Source: Verrucomicrobiia bacterium
GTDB taxonomy: Bacteria > Omnitrophota > Omnitrophia > Omnitrophales > Aquincolibacteriaceae
Direction of reading: 5' to 3'
NCBI GenBank assembly: GCA_035495615.1
Contig: DATJFP010000023.1
Coordinates: 1-32,262 of the forward strand
DNA length: 32,262 nt
Part shown: positions 15,126 through 22,913 of the stretch, one piece after another
How positions within the stretch are numbered: the first letter of the stretch is position 1
Layout: each line of letters begins with the position of its first letter
The notes under the pieces: model-generated
The model's input: the letters and a program-made list of their open reading frames with translations, nothing else
Told to the model about the DNA's origin: nothing
The model's database searches: none
Translations under genes and position numbers: made by a program

Positions 15126-16120
15126 GCGGCTATCCCTTCTTCCTTGCGCAGCGCCTGATACCAGGCCGCGAATTTACGAATGCCTTCGGCAAACGGCGTC
15201 GCGGGCGAAAAGCCCAGCATGTCCCTTGCCTTCGAGATGTCCGCGTAGGTTTTTTCCACGTCTCCGGGCTGCTGCGGCAGCCGTTTCAGGCGCGCGCGGC
15301 GGCCGAGCGCCTGCTCCAGCGTCTCGACCATCTGGGTCAGCGTGACCGTCTGGGAACCGCCCAGATTGAGGACGTGATAGCTTTTCTTCGCTTCCGAAAA
15401 ATTCCGGTCGAGCGCCTTCACGATGCCGTCCACGATGTCTTCGACGTAGGTGTAATCGCGCTGCGTGGCGCCGTCCCCGTAGAACGGGATCTCCGCGTCT
15501 TCGAGCATCAGCTTGGCGAATTTGTAAATAGCCAGATCCGGCCGCTGGCCCGGCCCGTAGACCGTGAAAAACCGCAGGCAGTAAATGGCCATGCCGTACA
15601 GGTGAGCATAGGTGTGGCACATGAGCTCGCCGGCCTTTTTCGTGGCCGCATACGGCGAAATGGGATGGTCCACCGGGTCGGTTTCGGAAAAGGGAACCTT
15701 CAGGTTATTGCCGTAGACCGAAGACGAAGACGCGAAAAGCAGGTGGCGGATCCCCTGTTCCACGCATGCCTCCAGCACGTTCTGCGTGCCGGTCACGTTG
15801 ACTTCGGTATAAAGGACAGGGTCTTTGATCGACGGCCTGACGCCGGCCATGGCCGCCAGGTGGACCACCGCATCCGGCTTTTCGTGCGCGAACACGCGGA
15901 AAAGCGTTTCCGAGTCGCGGATGTCGCCTTCGATGCTGATGAAATTTTCCCGGTCCGGCCGCGAAAGCAGCGCCGCGATGTTCCGCTTTTTGATGGAAGG
16001 GTCGTAAAAGGGATTGAAGTTGTCGAAGGAAACGACGCGGAGGCCTTCGTCGAGAAGCCTGCCGCAAAGGTGCGATCCGATAAAACCGGCTCCGCCGGTC
16101 ACAAGGACTTTTCTATCCAT
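15122..16120 (-). CDS. UDP-glucuronate 4-epimerase (NAD-dependent epimerase/dehydratase)
   Basis: A 332-residue extended short-chain dehydrogenase. It shows the NAD-binding GGAGFIGS (residues 9-16), the catalytic Y157-x3-K161 in PYAATKK, and a Ser/Thr-rich ASSSSVYG. The pattern NFNPFYDPSIKKRNI and AAMAGVRPSIKDP is typical of UDP-glucuronate 4-epimerases rather than UDP-glucose 4-epimerases. It would interconvert UDP-glucuronic and UDP-galacturonic acid, implying a uronic acid in the polymer. A ribosome site GGGAGG precedes the ATG. It is followed with a four-base overlap by the GT2 gene, and a plausible own promoter lies just upstream. I am sure of the family, fairly sure of the substrate. 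Confidence 0.88.
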   Translation of the reverse strand: MDRKVLVTGGAGFIGSHLCGRLLDEGLRVVSFDNFNPFYDPSIKKRNIAALLSRPDRENFISIEGDIRDSETLFRVFAHEKPDAVVHLAAMAGVRPSIKDPVLYTEVNVTGTQNVLEACVEQGIRHLLFASSSSVYGNNLKVPFSETDPVDHPISPYAATKKAGELMCHTYAHLYGMAIYCLRFFTVYGPGQRPDLAIYKFAKLMLEDAEIPFYGDGATQRDYTYVEDIVDGIVKALDRNFSEAKKSYHVLNLGGSQTVTLTQMVETLEQALGRRARLKRLPQQPGDVEKTYADISKARDMLGFSPATPFAEGIRKFAAWYQALRKEEGIAA

Positions 16121-16134
16121 GCCCGCCTCCCAAT

Positions 16135-16164
16135 ATTATAGAAAAATGCTTTAAGGAACTTTAA
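16135..16164 (-). promoter_or_regulatory. Possible sigma-70-type promoter for the epimerase gene
   Basis: On the minus strand a perfect -10 box TATAAT (16140-16135) is preceded, with an 18-base spacer, by TTAAAG (16164-16159) as a moderate -35. The expected start of transcription would lie only about ten bases before the ATG at 16120, giving a very short leader that overlaps the ribosome site. A direct repeat CTTTAAGGAA/CTTTAAGG overlaps the -35. It may be fortuitous. Confidence 0.35.
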
Positions 16165-16176
16165 GGCCTGACTTGC

Positions 16177-17142
16177 TCATGCGCTTTTCGAAGCATACGA
16201 AGGCTTCGAGCCCACGGAACGCAGGACCGTGACCGCGTTTTGAAAACGCCTGCTTCCGTTCCGCACGCCCAGCGCAAACCGGCTCGCGAGGATCTCGAAC
16301 CCCACCGGCTTCTGCGCTTCTTCGAATTTCTGAGTCAAAAAAGTTTCATACACCGGATCTTCCGCGAGCTCGATCCCCCACTTCGTTCCGAGATGGTCCA
16401 GGGCATGGCCCAGACGTTCGCGGTTCCACTGGGTGCGGTAGAAAGGCATGTCCACGGCCTTGACCGGGCCTTCCACGCGCATTTCGATTTTCGCGCTTTT
16501 GTCTTCGAGGGCTTCGAGGCCCTTGAGCCCGAGCTTGTAGGTCAGGTCGACGCCCACCGTGTACGGGCTTGACGGCTCTTCGAAAAGTTTTTCCATGCGG
16601 CTGACCGCCTCATGCGCCAGCAGGAAGCAGGGACGCAGCCCGAAAGTCTTCACGCTCCGGACGACCCTTTCGCCTTCCGCCCCGAACGTGACGATCTGCC
16701 GGCCGATGAGGCCGTCGTTCGGATACACCACCATGGCCTCGCGTTCCTGCGCGGTCTTGATGAGGCTTTCCACGGTGCCTTTCGGCAGGCGGACTTCATT
16801 GTCGATGAAGAGCGCGTACGGCGTCTTGAAATGCGGCACCGCAAGGTTGAACGCATTGCCCAGCGACGGATAATGGTTCGTATAAATAATGGTCATGTTG
16901 CCGTGCTGGCGCTGGCGTTTTTCCAGCTGCAGGCGGATTTCTTCCGGAGCGTTTCCTTCCACCACGATGAGGTTGAACGGAATCGAAATATGGCGGTAGA
17001 GCTCATCGATGGCTTTGGTGAAAACCGAATGACGTTCGTAGGGGGCCATGATGATCGTGATGTCTTTGTGGCTCAAAAAAAGATCGCGGCCCGAACGTCC
17101 GATGGTGCGCTCCGGTAATTGGATGACTTGTCCGAATTCCAT
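16177..17142 (-). CDS. Glycosyltransferase family 2-like protein (GT-A fold)
   Basis: A 321-residue protein with a GT-A-like N-terminal half: ITIIMAPYERHSVFTKAID (nucleotide-binding strand and loop), FNLIVVEGNA, LGNAFNLAV, and YALFIDNEVRLP at the place of the usual DxD. The motif is D-N-E rather than D-x-D, so metal use may differ. The C-terminal half (VGVDLTYKLGLKG..., DMPFYRTQWNRERLGHAL) does not match a common family that I recognise. It sits in the EPS operon between the priming transferase and the epimerase. The ribosome site is excellent (AAGGAGG). A perfect inverted repeat GTAGGG-TTTT-CCCTAC lies about 130 bases upstream, and two TTGGATCA direct repeats lie in its leader, so it may be separately regulated. 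Confidence 0.8.
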   Translation of the reverse strand: MEFGQVIQLPERTIGRSGRDLFLSHKDITIIMAPYERHSVFTKAIDELYRHISIPFNLIVVEGNAPEEIRLQLEKRQRQHGNMTIIYTNHYPSLGNAFNLAVPHFKTPYALFIDNEVRLPKGTVESLIKTAQEREAMVVYPNDGLIGRQIVTFGAEGERVVRSVKTFGLRPCFLLAHEAVSRMEKLFEEPSSPYTVGVDLTYKLGLKGLEALEDKSAKIEMRVEGPVKAVDMPFYRTQWNRERLGHALDHLGTKWGIELAEDPVYETFLTQKFEEAQKPVGFEILASRFALGVRNGSRRFQNAVTVLRSVGSKPSYASKSA

Positions 17143-17270
17143 TGTTTCCTCCTTGGATCACTTTTGGATCATCAATGCTATGATTTTATCGACGGCGCCG
17201 GCCTCGTCTGTCGGGAATCCGTCGTTTCCTTAAAAGGGCCTTCCTTAATCACTTGTCCTGAATTTCCCGG

Positions 17271-17286
17271 GTAGGGTTTTCCCTAC
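17271..17286. promoter_or_regulatory. Candidate operator: inverted repeat GTAGGG-TTTT-CCCTAC
   Basis: Six-base perfect arms around a TTTT centre, overlapping the stop codon of the sugar-1-phosphate transferase and about 130 bases upstream of the GT2-like gene. It is the most symmetric of several AGGGTTTTCCCT-type elements in the window (also 19942-19956 and 28435-28451). On the minus strand it contains GTAGGGAAAA, linking it to the GTAGGGGAAA sites. It could also form a 6-bp hairpin. Confidence 0.5.
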
Positions 17287-18692
17287 TTTCCATCTCCGGC
17301 AATGACGGCATGGACTGTCTGGAAAAGGATTTTCATGTCCATCCAAATGGACCACTGGTCGATGTAGCGCAAATCGAGTCCCATCCATTCTTCGAAGCCG
17401 ATGGAGTTGCGGCCCGAGACCTGCCAGATGCACGTGATGCCCGGCTTCATGGACAAACGACGGCGCTGCCAGGGCTCGTATTGCGAGACCTCCGTGGGCA
17501 GGGGCGGCCGCGGGCCGACGATGCTCATGTCCCCTTTCAGCACGTTCCAGAACTGGGGAAATTCGTCCAGGCTCGTCTTCCTCAGAAAACTTCCCACTTC
17601 CGTGATGCGCGGATCCTTGGTCATCTTGAACACGGGCCCGCTCATCTCGTTTTTCTCTTTCAGGTCCTTGAGCATGTCCTCGGCATTGACCACCATGGTC
17701 CGGAATTTATAGAGCGTAAACGGCTTGCCATTTTTTCCGCACCGGACCTGCTTGAAAAAAACGGGGCCCGACGACCTGAGTTTGATGGCGAGCGCCACGA
17801 TCGCGAGGATGGGGGCGCTGATAGCCAGGGCCGTGGCGGCAAGAAAGACGTCGAAGAAGCGCTTGATCACCAGTTCCCCCTCTTTCAAAAGACGCGTCTC
17901 GAAAGTAAGGTAGGTCATCCCGTCCAGGTTTTTGGGGATCCTCCGCGCGATCTCGATGTCGAAAAGGTCCGTGGACACGGTCGCGGGAACGCCCACGGCC
18001 TCGCAATACGCGACGTATTTGCTGATTTCTTCCAGCCATTTGCGCGGCGTGATAAAAAAAACCTCGTCGACGTTTTTCTTTTCGAGAAGGTCGGGAAGGT
18101 CTTCCAGCGTTCCGACCACGTTGTAACCGGCCACGTTCTCTCCGGTGAACATGGGCTCGCGGTCGATCAGGCCCACGACGCGGTAGCCCCATTCCCGGTG
18201 GCGTGCCAGGTGGCTCAGGAATTTCTGCGCGCGCCGGCCGGTGCCCACCACAACGATGTCCTTGAGGTTGTAGCCTTTTTCCCGGGCGCGGCGCGCCATG
18301 AAGACCGCCAGCCCCCGGGTGAAGATGAGCAGCATCGTGCTGCTGCCGACGTACGCCAGGATGAAAAAGCGGCTCAAAAATTCGAATTTGAGAAGGAAAG
18401 CAAGGCTCGCAAAAAGCCCCAGGAAGATGACGCAATCGCACAGCAGGTTCAAGAACACGATGCGCCAGCCCTGGACGCGGAGATGGCGGTAGCCGTCACG
18501 CGTCCACAGCAGCACGCTCCAGATCAGGAACACCGTCCAAAACACCTGGTAGTAGAGATAAAGCGGCCGCAATCCGTGCACGATCTGCGCCGAATGGAAC
18601 AGGTCCAGAGAATAATGCGACAGGACGTAGTAAACGAGGAAGAAATTCAGAGAAACAAGAGCGAGTTCGACGGCATAAAGAATTTTTCTCAT
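17283..18692 (-). CDS. Polyprenyl-phosphate sugar-1-phosphate transferase (WbaP/WcaJ-type priming enzyme)
   Basis: A 469-residue integral membrane protein that transfers a hexose-1-phosphate to undecaprenyl phosphate and so starts the repeat unit. The N-terminus has four to five membrane helices. The middle has a nucleotide-binding-like fold (IVVVGTGRRAQKFL, VVGLIDREP). The C-terminal catalytic domain is complete: KRFFDVFLAATAL, FKQVRCGKNGKPFTLYKFRTM, LRKTSLDEFPQFWNVLKGDMSIVGPRPP and KPGITCIWQVSGR. I chose the start at 18692, whose ATG overlaps the TGA of the preceding GT4 gene (ATGA), over a frame extension to 18749 that lies inside that gene. Donor sugar is often glucose or galactose in this family; it cannot be fixed here. 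Confidence 0.95.
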   Translation of the reverse strand: MRKILYAVELALVSLNFFLVYYVLSHYSLDLFHSAQIVHGLRPLYLYYQVFWTVFLIWSVLLWTRDGYRHLRVQGWRIVFLNLLCDCVIFLGLFASLAFLLKFEFLSRFFILAYVGSSTMLLIFTRGLAVFMARRAREKGYNLKDIVVVGTGRRAQKFLSHLARHREWGYRVVGLIDREPMFTGENVAGYNVVGTLEDLPDLLEKKNVDEVFFITPRKWLEEISKYVAYCEAVGVPATVSTDLFDIEIARRIPKNLDGMTYLTFETRLLKEGELVIKRFFDVFLAATALAISAPILAIVALAIKLRSSGPVFFKQVRCGKNGKPFTLYKFRTMVVNAEDMLKDLKEKNEMSGPVFKMTKDPRITEVGSFLRKTSLDEFPQFWNVLKGDMSIVGPRPPLPTEVSQYEPWQRRRLSMKPGITCIWQVSGRNSIGFEEWMGLDLRYIDQWSIWMDMKILFQTVHAVIAGDGK

Positions 18693-19807
18693 GACAAATC
18701 CGCCGAAGCGCTTAAAAGCGTCTGGTAAGTTTTTTCCAGTTCTTCGCAATCTTTGTCCCAGCTGTATTCCCGCTGCACGAGCCTCTTGGCTTCCTGCCCC
18801 AGGCGCTCGGTGCCCTTGGGATCGGAAATCAATTCCTGCAGCCGCCCGCGCAGGGCCTCAACATCGCCGGTCTTGAACGTCGCTCCCGCGTCCTCGATCA
18901 CGTCTTTGTTTTCCGTGATGTCGCTGGTGAGCGGGCAGGCGCCAAAGCTCATGGCTTCCAGCAGCGCGAGCGAAAGCCCCTCGATCTCGGACGGAAGGCA
19001 GTAAAGATAGGCGTTGGAATAAAGTTCCTTCATGACGCTTCCCTCGGCCCATCCCGTAAAAACAATGCCGGGATCTCCGCCGGCAAGTTCATGGAGCCGC
19101 TTCACGTAATCGTCCGAATGCCAGCTTGCGCCCGCGATCACGAGCTTTTTGTCCGTATGCAGGCCGCGGTAAGCCTCGATCAGGTGATGGCAGGCTTTTT
19201 CCGGCACGAGGCGGCTCGCGAACAGGATGTAGCTCTTCGGATCGAGCCCCCATTTTTCCTTGATTTCGGCCGCGGCAAGAGGCTCTTCGATGTTCACGCC
19301 GTTCGGGATGTAGCTGACGTCGCGGCGGTACTGTTCCTTGTAATATTTTTTCAGGAATTTCGAGACCACAACCGTGTGGTCGGGAAACATTACCGAGCAC
19401 CTTTCCCCCATCTGAAGCGCCGTGCGCGCGGCCCAGCCCCATTTCGCGCGCTGCCAGTCCAGGCCGTGCACGGTGACGACGGTCTTGCACTTGGCCGGCC
19501 GCGTCAGGAACGACATGAGCGCGGGCCCGATCGAATGGAAATGGACGATGTCGAATTTTTGAAAAATAGCGTCCCACGCAGAAACGGCCACGCGCGAAAG
19601 GGTCTCGAGGTGTTTGGTGGGAATCGCAGGCATGCGCTTCAAAAGCGTGCGCTTGTAAACGGTTTCGGCGGTGGACACGTGGTCCGAGCAATACACGGTG
19701 ACTTCATGCCCGCGCGCCGCCAGCCGGGGGCAAATTTCTTCGAGACTCTTCTCCACTCCTGCTTGGAATCCGGGAAATCCGCGGCTTCCGATGTGTGCTA
19801 TTTTCAT
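18689..19807 (-). CDS. Glycosyltransferase family 4 (GT-B fold)
   Basis: A 372-residue retaining glycosyltransferase. The N-terminal domain has IGSRGFPGFQAGVEKSLEEI, a variant of the glycine-rich acceptor loop often seen in rhamnosyl-/glucosyl-transferases of the DUF1972-related GT4 group. The donor-binding half has YILFASRLVPEKACHHLIEA and PSEIEGLSLALLEAMSFG, which holds the E-x7-E motif of the family. A strong ribosome site (GGAGGAG) precedes the ATG. It is translationally coupled to the priming transferase downstream. The 233-base gap before it contains a possible terminator and an AGGGTTTTCCCT element, so it may open a sub-operon. Confidence 0.93.
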   Translation of the reverse strand: MKIAHIGSRGFPGFQAGVEKSLEEICPRLAARGHEVTVYCSDHVSTAETVYKRTLLKRMPAIPTKHLETLSRVAVSAWDAIFQKFDIVHFHSIGPALMSFLTRPAKCKTVVTVHGLDWQRAKWGWAARTALQMGERCSVMFPDHTVVVSKFLKKYYKEQYRRDVSYIPNGVNIEEPLAAAEIKEKWGLDPKSYILFASRLVPEKACHHLIEAYRGLHTDKKLVIAGASWHSDDYVKRLHELAGGDPGIVFTGWAEGSVMKELYSNAYLYCLPSEIEGLSLALLEAMSFGACPLTSDITENKDVIEDAGATFKTGDVEALRGRLQELISDPKGTERLGQEAKRLVQREYSWDKDCEELEKTYQTLLSASADLS

Positions 19808-19941
19808 GAAGACTCCTCCGTGTTAAGTAAGCAATTCGATGGAGAAAGGATACGGCCTTTGGCGGGAGCGGGGTATCAGGTGCTTTTTTCAATCGATATC
19901 CGCGATTCACTAACACTTGTGTCGGGACTCTCCCTGCGAGG

Positions 19942-19956
19942 AAGGGTTTTCCCTGA
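19942..19956. promoter_or_regulatory. Candidate operator: AAGGGTTTTCCCTGA
   Basis: Inverted repeat AGGG-TTTT-CCCT in the gap upstream of the GT4 gene, about 135 bases before its start. The spacing is nearly the same as that of the 17271 site to its gene (about 130). Both sites also have CACTTGT some 20 bases to the left on the plus strand. Confidence 0.48.
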
Positions 19957-19976
19957 TACGGCGCAGGCCCCGGAGG

Positions 19977-20013
19977 AAAAAAAAGTAAGGCGGCGGCGGG
20001 CAGAGTCCCCCCG
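19977..20013 (-). terminator. Possible weak terminator after the GT4 gene at 20041
   Basis: On the minus strand a short GC hairpin (GCGGG / CCCGC, about 8-base loop) is followed, after 11 bases, by a run of eight T. The gap between stem and T-run is longer than usual, so this is only a candidate. If real, it divides the EPS operon just before the operator-like element at 19942. Confidence 0.3.
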
Positions 20014-20040
20014 CGGTTTCAAAACAGGCGGTATTCCGGT

Positions 20041-21357
20041 TCAGGCGGAAAGAGGCTCCGCGACGGGCTCCGCGGCCGGGGAAGATTTCTTTTCTAAAAG
20101 GGCCGCTTCGAAAATATCGACGAGGGTATTCATGTGCCGGTCTTCGGCATACTCGTTCAGGACCGCCTGATAGGCATTCTCGCCCATGCGCTCGCGTTCT
20201 TCGGGATGATCCAGCATCCACTGGATTTTGGCCGCAAATCCGTCCAGATCGCCATACTCGAACAAAAGGCCGAGCTTGCCGTCCGGGACAATGCCCGGAA
20301 GGCTGCCCAGGCGCGTGACGATGACCGGGCGCCTGCAGGCGAAAGATTCCAGGATTGTGTTGGGCAGATTGTCGTAGCACTCCGAAGGCACGAGCGTGAA
20401 CAGGGCCTTGTGCACGAGTTCATGCAGCTTCGCTTTGTTTCTCTCGAAAGGCGCGAACACAATCCTGTCGCCGCCCAGTTCTTTGGCCAGCGTCTTGAGG
20501 CGCGCGGATTCCGCGTCCTGCTCGTCCCCCGCCAGATGCAGGCGCACGCCTCTGTCCGGCACGCGGCAGAAGGCGCGGATCGCGGCTTCGACGCCTTTGT
20601 AGGGCACGAAGCGGCCCACGAAAAGAATGTACGGCTCGCGTTCTTCGTGCGCGGCGGGGCTTTCGCAGGGCCTCACGAACGTATTGACCTGGTGCACGCG
20701 GTGCGGCTCAAAGCCGAGGTGGAGAAGATCGTCTTTCATGAATTCCGTGGGAGCGATAAAGGCCGACACCTTCTTGTAAATGCCCAGACGCCGGTGCAGT
20801 GAATTCGCGAAAACCTGGACCGCGGAGCGGACGAGCGAGCCATGCACGCAGCGGTGCCGGATGCCGTTGAAAAGATTGGAGCCTTTGCAGTCCGTGCACG
20901 GATGGCCGTCGCGGTAATACATGTTCGCGGGGCAGCTCAGATTGAAGTCCGACATGCGCATCACGACCGGGACGCCGTGCTCCACGCAGGCGTCGATCGC
21001 GCTCGGCGAAATGTGATTGTTGAAATTGAGGAAATACGCGATATCCGGGCGCTGGTCGCGGATGACCGAGGCCACGGCGCGCTTGGCCTCAAAGCTGTAC
21101 ACGGCGCGGCCGGCAAGCGACAGCTGCTGCTGCCATGTCGGCTTCATGTTCTGGATCTTGGCCTCCCCGCCTTTGACGACGGGTTCGATGAAATATTTCT
21201 GATACGGGGTCGGCAGTGTCTTCGCATAATTGACCGACAGCGGAATGGGTTCGATGCCGCGGCGGCGGAAGGATTCCATGACGGACAGGAAATAGCGCTC
21301 GGCGCCGCCGGAAATAAAATGATATTTATTGACGACAAGGACTTTGGAAAGGGCCAT
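20041..21357 (-). CDS. Glycosyltransferase family 4 (GT-B fold) with cysteine-containing insert
   Basis: A 438-residue transferase. The N-terminal acceptor domain begins KVLVVNKYHFISGGAERYFL, the glycine-rich loop typical of GT4. A cysteine-containing segment (CPANMYYRDGHPCTDCKG, then RCVHGS) is found in a subgroup of GT4 enzymes from polysaccharide clusters. The donor domain has YILFVGRFVPYKGVEAAIRA and ECYDNLPNTILESFACRRPV with E-x7-E. The start at 21357 is chosen for GGAGAAAATC directly upstream; a frame extension to 21417 has no ribosome site. It lies 140 bases after the polymerase gene. The C-terminal tail is Ala/Glu/Pro-rich and probably disordered. Confidence 0.93.
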   Translation of the reverse strand: MALSKVLVVNKYHFISGGAERYFLSVMESFRRRGIEPIPLSVNYAKTLPTPYQKYFIEPVVKGGEAKIQNMKPTWQQQLSLAGRAVYSFEAKRAVASVIRDQRPDIAYFLNFNNHISPSAIDACVEHGVPVVMRMSDFNLSCPANMYYRDGHPCTDCKGSNLFNGIRHRCVHGSLVRSAVQVFANSLHRRLGIYKKVSAFIAPTEFMKDDLLHLGFEPHRVHQVNTFVRPCESPAAHEEREPYILFVGRFVPYKGVEAAIRAFCRVPDRGVRLHLAGDEQDAESARLKTLAKELGGDRIVFAPFERNKAKLHELVHKALFTLVPSECYDNLPNTILESFACRRPVIVTRLGSLPGIVPDGKLGLLFEYGDLDGFAAKIQWMLDHPEERERMGENAYQAVLNEYAEDRHMNTLVDIFEAALLEKKSSPAAEPVAEPLSA

Positions 21358-21497
21358 GATTTTCTCCGCGTTGCGAACCGTTCGTGGACGCCAAAACAGG
21401 GAGAGGATACGCCGCAAAGGACGATACAGCCATCGGGAGACGGTTTATTCGCGCATGGGAAAAATTCCCGGAGATTTGTCGGGGGACGGGAAAGGGC

Positions 21498-22913
21498 TTA
21501 GAGCGTGCCTTCGAGGACGGGCTCGGGCTCGGGTTCCGCTTCCCCCGTCGGATCGGGAACGATTTCCGGCTCAGGCTCTTCTTCCGGCGGAGGCGGATTG
21601 TCGTCTTCGGAAGAGGCCTGGTCGAGGATGTTCATGTTGCGGGCAAGCGCGATCAGGACCCAGAAATAAATCATGACGACGGTGTTGCGCAGGCTGTTGT
21701 CGGCGAATTGCCGGACCAGGAAGCCGGAGATCATGGCCACGGTACTCAATTGAAGCGAGAGGCCCAGCCTCGTCCGGCTCTGCTTATAATCGCGCCAGCT
21801 GCGCCGCAGCGTGGAAAACGCAAGAATCAGGTAACCGGCGCATCCGATGATGCCGGTCTCGGCCAGGAGCCGGAGATAATCGTTATGGGTCAAAATGCCG
21901 AATTCCGTCTCGATCATCGCAAGCCCGTGCCCGATCAAAGGCTCCTCTTTCACGAGCGGCCCGATTTCTTCCCAGGTGTTCAGCCGCCATTCCCACGCGG
22001 AGCGTCCGGCGGCATACTGGCTGTTGGGCTCGACGAGATCCATGATCCTGTTTCGCACCGCGGGCACGCCGAGAACGGCCACAAGCACGAGCGGCGGGAT
22101 CAGCCCGAGCAGTTTGCGGTAGCGCAGCTTGCCGAGCAGGAGCATGGAAAGAACGAAGACGATCCAGGCGCCGCGCGAAAGCGTGAAAACGAAAATCACG
22201 AAGGCAAGAAAAGTAAACCCGCCCAGGAAACTCTTGTGGCCCATGGGAAAGCCCTCGAGCACCTGCACCACGGAAAAAATCAGGATGATCAGGAGATAAG
22301 AGCCGAACGCGTTCGGATGAAGAAAGGTCCCGACGATGCGGTCCTGGCCCGCGTCGTGAATGGTCCCGTGCCCTGTGACCAGCTGATAGTACGCGAGCAG
22401 GATCGGCAAAAGCGCCGACAGCAGGATGACCGTAAACGCATTTTTGATCTTGTCCTCGGTTGTGAACAAAAGCCGCGTGAGCACGTAGGCTGCGAAAACA
22501 CTGAGCAGGCGCAGCCAGTCGGAAAAGCTGCCGACCATGTTCGGGCTGCGGAACATCGACAATCCGCAAAGCACGATGAAAAGGAGAAAGGGCTTGGAAT
22601 CCTCGAGCTGCAAAGGATTGGCGCGGCGGTACAGAACGTAAAAGACGCCCAGGACGATGATGGCAATGCTGGCCAGCGCAGCCAGGTTCATGTCGCCGAA
22701 ATTTTTCGCGTAGTCCAGCGAGGTCCGGATGAAAAGAAGCGCCATGAAGCCGACTTCGAAATTCAGGAAGAGCAGGGTCGTGTAGATGACCATGATCAAG
22801 CCGGCGATGACGTAGAGTCCGCTTCCGGCCACGGCGCCATAGAGGGAGAACGGCGCGAGCAAAAGAACGCCCAGGATCGCGAGTCCGGGATTACGAAACC
22901 GGCTTTTGGACAA
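21498..22913 (-). CDS. wzy: O-antigen polymerase/ligase-like protein (Wzy)
   Basis: A multi-pass inner-membrane protein (about 12 helices) of the Wzy/O-antigen ligase superfamily that would polymerise repeat units on the periplasmic side. Signatures are RIVGTFLHPNAFGSYLLI and TLSRGAWIVF, a large periplasmic loop, and HNDYLRLLAETGIIG. An unusual cytoplasmic tail of about 37 residues is acidic and proline-rich (EDDNPPPPEEEPEPE...). The start is uncertain. I favour TTG at 22913, which follows AAGGGGTGCCC and gives a 23-base overlap with the flippase gene. An ATG at 22982 in the same frame would overlap by 92 bases, has no good ribosome site, and adds 23 residues that merely mirror the upstream gene. 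Confidence 0.88.
   Translation of the reverse strand: MSKSRFRNPGLAILGVLLLAPFSLYGAVAGSGLYVIAGLIMVIYTTLLFLNFEVGFMALLFIRTSLDYAKNFGDMNLAALASIAIIVLGVFYVLYRRANPLQLEDSKPFLLFIVLCGLSMFRSPNMVGSFSDWLRLLSVFAAYVLTRLLFTTEDKIKNAFTVILLSALLPILLAYYQLVTGHGTIHDAGQDRIVGTFLHPNAFGSYLLIILIFSVVQVLEGFPMGHKSFLGGFTFLAFVIFVFTLSRGAWIVFVLSMLLLGKLRYRKLLGLIPPLVLVAVLGVPAVRNRIMDLVEPNSQYAAGRSAWEWRLNTWEEIGPLVKEEPLIGHGLAMIETEFGILTHNDYLRLLAETGIIGCAGYLILAFSTLRRSWRDYKQSRTRLGLSLQLSTVAMISGFLVRQFADNSLRNTVVMIYFWVLIALARNMNILDQASSEDDNPPPPEEEPEPEIVPDPTGEAEPEPEPVLEGTL

Noticed and set aside
17271-17286. Intrinsic terminator of the sugar-1-phosphate transferase gene
   Set aside because: The hairpin overlaps the stop codon, has no T-run after it on the minus strand, and the same sequence recurs upstream of other genes, so an operator role fits better.
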